Positions 33,273 to 40,623 of a stretch of 64,000 bases of DNA are shown piece by piece. Position 1 is the stretch's first letter. Every line of letters starts with the position of its first letter. Both the position numbers and the translations under genes were made by a program. The DNA is taken from the NCBI RefSeq assembly GCF_009601505.1, contig NZ_WITC01000015.1:1-64000 (forward strand), in the 5' to 3' direction. This DNA is from Sinorhizobium terangae. GTDB lineage: Bacteria; Pseudomonadota; Alphaproteobacteria; Rhizobiales; Rhizobiaceae. The notes beneath the pieces were generated by a model. The model searched no databases. It was not told where the DNA came from and saw only the letters and a program-made list of their open reading frames with translations.

Positions 33273-33644
33273 ATGCCCAAACAGGTGATGATTGTTGAGG
33301 ACAACGAGCTGAATATGAAGCTCTTCCGCGACCTGATTGAGGCTTCTGGCTATCAGACGATCCAGACGCGCAACGGCATGGAGGCGCTCGAGCTTGCGCG
33401 CAAACACCGGCCCGACCTGATCCTGATGGATATCCAGTTGCCCGAGGTTTCCGGCCTGGAGGTCACCAAGTGGCTCAAGGAAGACGATGAGCTGCATGTC
33501 ATTCCGGTCATTGCCGTAACCGCATTCGCCATGAAGGGCGATGAGGAGCGCATTCGCCAGGGCGGTTGCGAAGCCTATGTCTCCAAACCGATTTCGGTTC
33601 CGAAATTCATCGAAACAATCAAGACCTATCTGGGCGATGCCTGA
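33273..33644 (+). CDS. divK: Single-domain response regulator DivK
   Basis: Essential cell-cycle regulator that, when phosphorylated, controls the DivJ/PleC/DivL-CckA circuit and so CtrA activity and asymmetric division. 123 residues, one receiver domain: acidic pair E9-D10, phospho-acceptor D53 in [14 protein letters not shown]83 in [10 protein letters not shown], and K105 in VSKPIS. No output domain. It is followed by pleD after 17 bases, as in Caulobacter. Confidence 0.95.
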   Translation: MPKQVMIVEDNELNMKLFRDLIEASGYQTIQTRNGMEALELARKHRPDLILMDIQLPEVSGLEVTKWLKEDDELHVIPVIAVTAFAMKGDEERIRQGGCEAYVSKPISVPKFIETIKTYLGDA

Positions 33645-33661
33645 GCGGCGGGAAACTTGAG

Positions 33662-35029
33662 ATGACAGCACGTATCCTCGTCGTCGATGACGTACCAGCC
33701 AACGTGAAGCTCCTCGAGGCGCGGCTGCTGGCTGAATATTTCGACGTCTTGACGGCCGGGGACGGGCAATCTGCGTTGGCGATCTGCGAAAAGACGCCCG
33801 TGGACCTGGTGCTGCTCGATATCATGATGCCAGGCATGGATGGTTTCGAGGTCTGCGAGAGGCTGAAGGCGAACAGCCGGACCGCGCATATTCCAGTGGT
33901 GATGGTGACGGCGCTCGATCAACCGTCCGATCGGGTACGTGGATTGAAGGCCGGTGCCGACGACTTCCTCACCAAACCGGTCAACGACCTGCAACTGATG
34001 TCGCGCGTCAAGAGCCTGGTGCGGTTGAAGAACGTCAGCGACGAATTGCGCCTTCGCGCGCAAACGGCGCACACGATCGGTCTGCAGGACCTTGCCCGCC
34101 CGGATCGCCCGGATGAGCCGGGTAACATTCTGCTGGTCGACGCGCGCGCCTCATCCCAGGAGCGGCTCCTGCGCGCCCTGAAACCGATCGCCGACGTGTC
34201 GATCATATCGGATCCTCAGGCTGCCTTGTTCGAGGCGGCCGAAAGCAACTTCGACCTGGTCATCGTCAACGCGAACTTTGACGATTACGATCCGCTGCGT
34301 TTGTGCTCGCAACTGCGTTCGCTGGAGCGCACGCGCTTCATACCGATCCTGCTGGTCACGGAGCAGGGACGCGACGAGATGGTCGTTCGGGCGCTCGAAC
34401 TTGGCGTGACGGACTATGTCATGCGCCCCGTCGATCCCAATGAGCTGGTGGCTCGCACGCTGACGCAGATCCGCCGCAAGCACTGCAATGACCGGCTGCG
34501 GGCGAGCGTCCAGCAGACTATCGAACTGGCGATCACCGATGATCTCACGGGCCTGCACAATCGGCGTTACCTGGACAATCATCTGAAGCTGCTGATGGAC
34601 CGCGCCGCTGCCCGCGGACGACCGCTCTCCATCTGCATCACCGATATCGACCGCTTCAAGCACATCAATGATACCTACGGCCATGATGCGGGCGACGAAG
34701 TGTTGCGCGAGTTTGCCAACCGCGTACGCGCGACGGTCCGGGGTGCGGATCTCGCGTGCCGGTTTGGTGGCGAGGAATTCGTGATCGTCATGCCCGACAC
34801 TACCCCGGAAATGGCTGCAATCGTCGCCGAACGCCTTCGTCTGATGGTTGAGAGTCGAGCCTTCGCTATTCCCCAGGCTGATACGGTTCATCCCGTCACG
34901 GCCTCGCTAGGCATCTCCAGCCTAAGGGCGGACGGCGATACGCCGGAGGCGTTGTTGAAGCGCGCCGACATGGCGCTCTATCAAGCCAAAAACAACGGGC
35001 GCAACAGGGTTGTAGCGGCGGCCGCCTAA
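33662..35029 (+). CDS. pleD: Response regulator/diguanylate cyclase PleD
   Basis: Makes cyclic di-GMP from GTP when phosphorylated; drives polar development. The 455 residues contain receiver 1 (phospho-acceptor D53 in LLDIMMPGMDGF), a degenerate receiver 2 with Asn at the acceptor position (LVIVNANFDDYD), and a GGDEF domain with active FGGEEF. An RxxD inhibitory site (RGAD) lies five residues before the GGEEF motif, so product inhibition is expected. The ATG at 33662 gives the receiver N-terminus; the earlier in-frame opening overlaps divK and is a shadow. Confidence 0.95.
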   Translation: MTARILVVDDVPANVKLLEARLLAEYFDVLTAGDGQSALAICEKTPVDLVLLDIMMPGMDGFEVCERLKANSRTAHIPVVMVTALDQPSDRVRGLKAGADDFLTKPVNDLQLMSRVKSLVRLKNVSDELRLRAQTAHTIGLQDLARPDRPDEPGNILLVDARASSQERLLRALKPIADVSIISDPQAALFEAAESNFDLVIVNANFDDYDPLRLCSQLRSLERTRFIPILLVTEQGRDEMVVRALELGVTDYVMRPVDPNELVARTLTQIRRKHCNDRLRASVQQTIELAITDDLTGLHNRRYLDNHLKLLMDRAAARGRPLSICITDIDRFKHINDTYGHDAGDEVLREFANRVRATVRGADLACRFGGEEFVIVMPDTTPEMAAIVAERLRLMVESRAFAIPQADTVHPVTASLGISSLRADGDTPEALLKRADMALYQAKNNGRNRVVAAAA

Positions 35030-35269
35030 CCTTGAGGGCGGCAAGTAATGCGGTCAATCGGCCGCGATTAGAATGCTCTTTTCAGGCTCTTGTTAAGTTT
35101 CTTTAAAGTTGTATTCTCCGCTGCGTCGCGGGTGCTGGGGCAAAGCATTTCCATAAGCGGCAGATTCGGCATTGTCCGAATATGAGACAGAATTAACCAA
35201 ACGCCGAGCAACCTGGCTCCGGCGATTAAGAATTCGTTGATTTTTTTTTATTTTCAGGCAATGCTGATA

Positions 35270-35446
35270 CGTATGGAAGCGTGACTTCCATCACCAATCG
35301 GTTACCCCATGATGCTCAGGTCCGCCGCATCTCCTGGGTCGTGGGGTCGGTCGGCTGGTTCTCGACGCTCGCGGATTCCTCGTGCCGCAGTCGGAAGCCA
35401 GCCGACCCCCTTTCAAAACGCCGCTTCGCAAGAGGCGGCGTTTTTC
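35270..35446 (+). ncRNA. Candidate small RNA between pleD and rpmG
   Basis: A perfect 10-bp stem ggtcggctgg/ccagccgacc (35349-35358 with 35398-35407) enclosing 39 bases is followed 7 bases later by a Rho-independent terminator at 35415-35445. The terminator is 390 bases past the pleD stop and on the plus strand, so an independent transcript is plausible. An AT-rich tract with TTGATT at 35237-35242 precedes it. The 5' end is a guess, and I cannot name a known family. Confidence 0.4.
35415..35445 (+). terminator. Rho-independent terminator
   Basis: Stem aaaacgccgc (35415-35424) pairs with gcggcgtttt (35435-35444), loop ttcgcaagag, ending in TTTTT. The A-rich left foot means it could also serve minus-strand transcription from rpmG. 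Confidence 0.85.
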
Positions 35447-35582
35447 GTTCCAGTTCAGCTAGATAGTTCCATTCGGCGACGCGAGCGGCGCGCAGTTGAG
35501 ATGCTCGTCGAAGGCGACCAGACAAAAGAAAAAGCGCCGGTCCTTGCGGCCCGGCGCCTTAAGACTGAATGGAACGCTGATC

Positions 35583-35750
35583 TTACTTGATCTTCGTTTC
35601 CTTGAACTCGACGTGCTTCTTTGCGATCGGGTCGTATTTGGTCTTCGTCATCTTTTCCGTCATCGTACGGCTGTTCTTGGTCGTGACGTAGAAGAAACCC
35701 GTGTCGGCTGTCGACAGCAGCTTGATCTTGATGGTGGTAGCTTTCGCCAT
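35583..35750 (-). CDS. rpmG: 50S ribosomal protein L33
   Basis: A 55-residue ribosomal protein of the large subunit E-site region. The product reads [20 protein letters not shown], then [14 protein letters not shown], and ends EFKETKIK, typical of L33. It contains no cysteine, so it is the zinc-free (C-minus) form. AGGACGAC lies before the ATG. It is the last gene of the long minus-strand run. Confidence 0.95.
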   Translation of the reverse strand: MAKATTIKIKLLSTADTGFFYVTTKNSRTMTEKMTKTKYDPIAKKHVEFKETKIK

Positions 35751-35843
35751 GGTCGTCCTGCCTTTATAAAAATGAAAGCCGTGGACAACCGGTTGCGGGC
35801 CACGGGCAAGGTTGGCGCGAAACTACAAATCGCGACCGAAAAG

Positions 35844-37028
35844 TCAAGGCCGTTTTGGCTTCAAAACGATCCGGACCACTGAAAGCGCAACATAAAGCCC
35901 GAAGAAAGCCGCGATCGCCCAGGCAAAACCGTCGTTGCCGGTAACGTCCATTGCGGCGCCGATCACCTGCGGGCCGGCAACAGTGCCGACGGCGTAGGAG
36001 AAAACAAAGGCGGCATTGGCCGCTGCAAGATCGGCGCCCTGGAGGCGGGAACCCAGATGGCTGAGGCCGACCGTGTAGAGGCCGGAAACGCAACCGCCCC
36101 AGAACAACAGCACGAGCGCCATCAGAGCCCAGCTTTCGACCAGCATCGGGAGACAGAGGGCGCCAATGAGGCCGATCAGCGTCATCGCTGAGAGAAGTGT
36201 GCGGCGATCTCTCACCTGGTCGGACAGCATGCCCAGCGGAATCTGAAAGATGAAGTTCCCGACTCCCATGACGGTCAGCAGCAGCGCAGCTTGCGATTCG
36301 GTAAAGCCGGCCCGCGTGCCGAAAATCGGGAACAGCGAGAGACCGCCCGATTCGACGGCGCCGAAAATGAACACTGCGGCGGTTGCCGTGGGAACGAGGA
36401 ACACATAGCGCATGAAATGGAGCTCGGGCTTCTCGTCGAGGACCGGGCTTTCATTGCGCGCCAGAAAGATCGGTATCGACGCAAGCAAGATCACGCCGGC
36501 GCCAACGGCGAAGGGCAATATACCTTCGCTGCCAAGGATCGAGAAGAGCAGGGGACCGCTGGCAAAACCGAGCGAAAGGACGGTGCCGTAGATACCGAGC
36601 ACGAAACCGCGCCTGTTGGGAGGTGCCGTTGCGTTGATCCAGAATTCGGAGAGGATGAAAAGCACGGTAATCGCGCCGTGAAAGACGACGCGCAACGGAA
36701 ACCACAGCCAGAAATTCGTGATGTAGTAAAACCCGAGCGCGCTCACAGCCGCAAAAAGTATCGCCAGGAGCATTGTCTGGGCGACGCCGTGCCGGTGCGC
36801 GAATTTCGTCGTGAACGGTGCTGCCGCCATGGAAGCGAAGCCGGCCATCGCCGAGTTGAACCCGATCAGTGTCGAGGGGATTCCGCGCTTCTCCATGATG
36901 ATGCTGAGCAGCGGCAACCCCAGGCCGATGGCAATGCCGACCGCCGTGATTGCAGCAACGGCCGCAATCAGCGAAAGCCAGTGAATTTCGTCAACCGGTG
37001 CAGGCGTACCGGACGGCGGCTTTGACAT
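35844..37028 (-). CDS. Major facilitator superfamily transporter
   Basis: A 394-residue membrane protein with 12 predicted helices in two six-helix halves. It shows the loop motif RRGFVLGIYGTVLSLGFASGP in the N-terminal half and GMLSDQVRDRRTLL, the MFS A-like motif, in the C-terminal half. The substrate cannot be told. The ATG at 37028 (MSKPPSGTPAPVDE) is chosen because the first helix follows about 20 residues later; the frame extends 25 codons further upstream. It follows the Nudix gene by 13 bases. Confidence 0.85.
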   Translation of the reverse strand: MSKPPSGTPAPVDEIHWLSLIAAVAAITAVGIAIGLGLPLLSIIMEKRGIPSTLIGFNSAMAGFASMAAAPFTTKFAHRHGVAQTMLLAILFAAVSALGFYYITNFWLWFPLRVVFHGAITVLFILSEFWINATAPPNRRGFVLGIYGTVLSLGFASGPLLFSILGSEGILPFAVGAGVILLASIPIFLARNESPVLDEKPELHFMRYVFLVPTATAAVFIFGAVESGGLSLFPIFGTRAGFTESQAALLLTVMGVGNFIFQIPLGMLSDQVRDRRTLLSAMTLIGLIGALCLPMLVESWALMALVLLFWGGCVSGLYTVGLSHLGSRLQGADLAAANAAFVFSYAVGTVAGPQVIGAAMDVTGNDGFAWAIAAFFGLYVALSVVRIVLKPKRP

Positions 37029-37041
37029 TCGATAAGAACCC

Positions 37042-37758
37042 TTAGAGGAGCGTGCGGACAAAGCGCCCACGGCGCATGAAGTAAAACGGCACTGACCTTT
37101 CACGAGGAAGGGAGGGATCCGATTCGAGGCTGCTCCTCAGGTCCGCAAGGATCGTGGCGGTGATCTCCGGTATCCGGAGAGGTGGAAGGTCGTTCACATC
37201 GATCCACTGCAAATCCTGAAGCTCCCGGCTTTCCAGAATCAGCGAGGCGTCGATATCGGCCTCATCCGCGAAAACCGCGAAGAAACGTGTGTCGAACCGC
37301 CTCGAGTGTCCCGGAGGAGTAATGGCCCGAGCCATATAGCGCAAGTCTGCAAGATCGGGAAGGAAGGGAAGTGCGGCACTCGGTTCGACGATTGGCTTGC
37401 CGACGCGGACGCCGGCCTCCTCGTAAAGCTCCCTCACGGCGGCCAGAGCGAGCGCCCGCGCCCGGGCTTCGGTCAGCGGTCGCCCTTCGACCGACTTCAG
37501 CGATTGCAGAACGGCCGGATCGAGATCGCCCGCAAAGGCCAGCCGATAGTCGGAGGGATCGCGCCGGCCGCCGGGGAAGACATAGACGTCGGGCATGAAG
37601 GCATGGGCGCTGTGGCGTTTTCCCATGAGCACACGAACGCGCGCCTCTGACCGGTCGAGGACCATGATCGAAGCTGCGTCCCGCGGCCTTACGGGCCGTC
37701 CTCTCGGGGGGCCGGATTGCGGCGAAGCTGCGCTGCCACTACGGCGCTCCAATGTCAT
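37042..37758 (-). CDS. Nudix hydrolase
   Basis: A 238-residue protein of the Nudix fold, hydrolysing a nucleoside-diphosphate-linked substrate of unknown identity. The Nudix box is split by a long insertion: FPGGRRDPSD near residue 60, then AAVRELYEEAGVRVG with the catalytic REXXEEXG. The start overlaps the stop of the DUF983 gene by four bases (ATGA). The same frame is open far upstream, but that part is a shadow of the DUF983 gene. Confidence 0.86.
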   Translation of the reverse strand: MTLERRSGSAASPQSGPPRGRPVRPRDAASIMVLDRSEARVRVLMGKRHSAHAFMPDVYVFPGGRRDPSDYRLAFAGDLDPAVLQSLKSVEGRPLTEARARALALAAVRELYEEAGVRVGKPIVEPSAALPFLPDLADLRYMARAITPPGHSRRFDTRFFAVFADEADIDASLILESRELQDLQWIDVNDLPPLRIPEITATILADLRSSLESDPSLPRERSVPFYFMRRGRFVRTLL

Positions 37759-38234
37759 GCCGAGGCGTCTCGCGGCGGAAGGATGTCTTCCGGGGTATCT
37801 TCCTTGCCGCCGAAACCATGCATCCTGAGACCCCACTGCAGTCCAATGACGGCACCCTTGACCGGCTGCAGCAGCGCAACGGAACTCGCAAGCGTGACTG
37901 GCGCCCAAATCGCCAGATGCTGCCAGGTCGAAAGCGGGAACACGAGGTCGGTCATCATGTAGCCGGCGAGCACGGCATGGCCGACGATCGTCACGACGAT
38001 ATAGGGCGGGAAGTCGTCGGCGCGATGGTGATCCATGCGCTCGCCGCACGCAGCACAGGCATCGACGGACTTGATGAAGGCCCGGAAAAGGCGCGCTTCG
38101 CCACAGGCAGGGCACCGGCCGAGGAAACCGCGCTTGATCGAGCGCGTGACGGCACGCTCTCCGTCCTCCGCTCCCCCAAGCTGGAGCTTTTCGATGGCCG
38201 CTGTCTTCATATCGATATCCTTCATGTCCGACAC
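37755..38234 (-). CDS. DUF983 zinc-ribbon membrane protein
   Basis: A 159-residue protein with two CxxC pairs, CPACGEARLFRAF and CAACGERMDHH, forming a probable zinc ribbon, followed by DDFPPYIVVTIVGHAVLAG and a second hydrophobic helix. This is the DUF983 family, function unknown, common in alphaproteobacteria. It begins 17 bases after rnr and overlaps the Nudix gene by four bases. Confidence 0.86.
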   Translation of the reverse strand: MSDMKDIDMKTAAIEKLQLGGAEDGERAVTRSIKRGFLGRCPACGEARLFRAFIKSVDACAACGERMDHHRADDFPPYIVVTIVGHAVLAGYMMTDLVFPLSTWQHLAIWAPVTLASSVALLQPVKGAVIGLQWGLRMHGFGGKEDTPEDILPPRDASA

Positions 38235-38251
38235 CGCATTCCTGTCGGTTG

Positions 38252-40621
38252 CTATCTCCTGCCTCGCGGTGGCCGCGTTCCAGGTCGCTTGCGCGCACCC
38301 GTCCGATCGCGGCGGCCGGCCTTGTGGAAGGAGCGTGTTGCGGTTGGCATCTTTCGCCCTTCGCTCAGCATCTCGAAGCGGAGCGCACCGGCGAGCGGCA
38401 CGGCCTCCTCCAGTTTGACGCGTACGGGATCTCCGAGACGGTAGCCAAGACCGGATTTTTCGCCCGACAGGGCCTGATGGGCCTCGTCATAGATGTAATA
38501 GTCGCGTCCGAGCGTAGATATAGGGACAAAGCCGTCGGCGCCATAGGCAGGCAGGGTGACAAAAAGTCCCGCCTTGGTGACGCCTGAGACGCGACCGTCG
38601 AACTCCTCGCCGATGCGCCCGTTCAGGTGATGCGCGATCAACCGGTCGATCGTATCGCGCTCGGCCGCCATCGCGCGCCGCTCGAAGGTGGAAATCTCGG
38701 CGGCGATATCGTCGAGCGCACCTTCCTCCTGCGGCGTCGTCCCGCCCGCGCCGAGGCCGAGCGCGGTGACCAGGGCGCGATGGACGACCAGATCGGCATA
38801 GCGTCGGATAGGGGAGGTGAAGTGGGCATACTTCATCAGGTTCAAGCCGAAATGCCCGATATTTTCAGGGCTGTAGATCGCCTGGCTTTGCGAGCGCAGC
38901 ACCATTTCGTTGACCATCGTCTCGTAAGGTTTGCCCTCTGCCTTGGAGAGAACTCCGTTGAAGTGGTTCGAACGCATGTTGCCGCCCTTGACGAGCGAGA
39001 TGTCGAGCGTCGCGAGGAATTCGCGAAGCGTCTCCTGTTTTGCAAGCGACGGCTGATCGTGAACGCGATAGATGAGCGCCTGCCGCTTCTGTTCCAGCGT
39101 CTCTGCCGCGGCGACATTCGCCTGGATCATCATTTCCTCGATCAGCTTATGCGCGTCGAGGCGTTCCGGCACGAAGACGCGGTCCACGGTGCCGTCGGGC
39201 TTCAGGATGATCTTGCGCTCCGGCATGTTGAGCTCGAGCGGCTGACGCCGATCGCGTCCGCGCGTGAGTATGCGGTACGCCTCCCAGAGCGGCTTGAGGA
39301 TCGTTTCCAGGATTGCGCCGGTCTTGTCGTCCGGCGCCCCGTCGATCGCGGCCTGGGCCTGGTTGTAGGAAAGCTTGGCGGCGCTGCGCATCATGATGCG
39401 GTGGAACGTGTGTCCGGCCTTGCGACCCTCTTTCGAAAAGCGCATCCGGACAGCAAGCGCAGGACGGTCGACACCTTCCTTCAAGGAGCAGAGATCGTTG
39501 GAAATGCGCTCGGGCAGCATCGGCACGACACGGTCGGGGAAATAGACGGAGTTTCCGCGCTTCAACGCTTCAAGGTCGAGAGCGGACTTCGGCTGCACAT
39601 ACCAGGAGACGTCAGCAATCGCGACGGTGACGATCACGCCGCCCGGATTGTCGGGCGAGGGGTCCGGCTCCGCGTAGACGGCGTCGTCATGGTCCTTGGC
39701 ATCGGCCGGATCGATGGTGATGAGCGGCAGCGAGCGCCAGTCCTCGCGGTGTTCCATCGTCGCCGGACGTGCTGCCTCGGCCTCGTTCAGCACCCGCTCG
39801 GAAAAGACGTAGGGAATTCCATGCGCATGAATGGCGATCATCGAGATCGCCTTCTCCGACGCAACGGAGCCGATGACGTTCTGCACCTGGGCGCGCGGCA
39901 GGCCATACCGCCCTAGGCGGGCAAGATGCACCTCCACAAGATCGCCGTCCTGAGCGTTACCGGTGAATTCCGGATCGACCAGGATTTCTTCGCCGCGCTT
40001 GTCGATCGGCATCAGCCGCCCGCCGCCGCCGGGAGTGGGGCGAAAGACGCCGAGCACGGCATCCTTGCGCTTGTCGAGGACCTTGATGATGCGCGCGGTA
40101 TAGGCGGGGCCGCCGCGGTCCTTCGAGGGAAATATCTTCGCCAGTACCCGGTCGCCGAGACCGCCGACGGGCGCCTTGCCTTTTGCCTTGCCGACAGCGG
40201 ATTGCTTGATAAGGACGGCGGGCGCGACGCCGTCGTCATCCAGCCATTCCGCCGGCCGGCCGATCAATTCGCCATCGATGTCGCGTATCGTGATATCGAG
40301 AACGGTGACGGGCGGCAGACCGCCCGGGCGCACGAGCGATTTGCGCTTCTTCTCGACCAGCCCATCCTCTTCCAGTGAGCGGAGCAGGGCCTTCAGTTCG
40401 ACGCGTGCCTCTCCCTTCAGGCCGAAAGCCTTGGCGATTTCCCGCTTCGAGGCCTGCTGCGGGTTCTCTGCGATGAAGCGCATCAGCACATCGCGCGGCG
40501 GAACCGCGCCATGAATGATCGTCTCCCTTTCGGCGGCAGGTGCCGCCTTGGCCGCGCGGCCCTTCTTCTTGTTTGCGCCCTTTGCGGGCCGTTCCGTCGG
40601 GTCGCGCGGGATTCTGGTCAA
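38252..40621 (-). CDS. rnr: Ribonuclease R
   Basis: 3'-5' exoribonuclease that degrades structured RNA. The 789-residue protein has a Lys/Ala-rich start, a winged-helix region (MRFIAENPQQASKREIAKAF), cold-shock domains, and the RNB catalytic block ITIDPADAKDHDDAVY with the metal-binding aspartates. A C-terminal S1 domain (GRVSGVTKAGLFVTLPAYGA) and a basic tail follow. It starts 2 bases after the topA stop, so the two are translationally linked. Confidence 0.95.
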   Translation of the reverse strand: MTRIPRDPTERPAKGANKKKGRAAKAAPAAERETIIHGAVPPRDVLMRFIAENPQQASKREIAKAFGLKGEARVELKALLRSLEEDGLVEKKRKSLVRPGGLPPVTVLDITIRDIDGELIGRPAEWLDDDGVAPAVLIKQSAVGKAKGKAPVGGLGDRVLAKIFPSKDRGGPAYTARIIKVLDKRKDAVLGVFRPTPGGGGRLMPIDKRGEEILVDPEFTGNAQDGDLVEVHLARLGRYGLPRAQVQNVIGSVASEKAISMIAIHAHGIPYVFSERVLNEAEAARPATMEHREDWRSLPLITIDPADAKDHDDAVYAEPDPSPDNPGGVIVTVAIADVSWYVQPKSALDLEALKRGNSVYFPDRVVPMLPERISNDLCSLKEGVDRPALAVRMRFSKEGRKAGHTFHRIMMRSAAKLSYNQAQAAIDGAPDDKTGAILETILKPLWEAYRILTRGRDRRQPLELNMPERKIILKPDGTVDRVFVPERLDAHKLIEEMMIQANVAAAETLEQKRQALIYRVHDQPSLAKQETLREFLATLDISLVKGGNMRSNHFNGVLSKAEGKPYETMVNEMVLRSQSQAIYSPENIGHFGLNLMKYAHFTSPIRRYADLVVHRALVTALGLGAGGTTPQEEGALDDIAAEISTFERRAMAAERDTIDRLIAHHLNGRIGEEFDGRVSGVTKAGLFVTLPAYGADGFVPISTLGRDYYIYDEAHQALSGEKSGLGYRLGDPVRVKLEEAVPLAGALRFEMLSEGRKMPTATRSFHKAGRRDRTGARKRPGTRPPRGRR

Positions 40622-40623
40622 CG

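Larger units (their letters stand above)
35030..35582. other. Intergenic, pleD to rpmG
   Basis: About 550 bases between convergent genes. The first 240 are AT-rich with TTAA motifs and no gene. From about 35270 a structured segment leads to a strong terminator, annotated separately as an sRNA candidate. The last 140 bases before the rpmG stop hold nothing I recognise. Confidence 0.6.

Noticed and set aside
35083-35110. CtrA-binding site downstream of pleD (TTAA..TTAA)
   Set aside because: The two TTAA halves are separated by six bases and not seven, and no gene starts close downstream on either strand.
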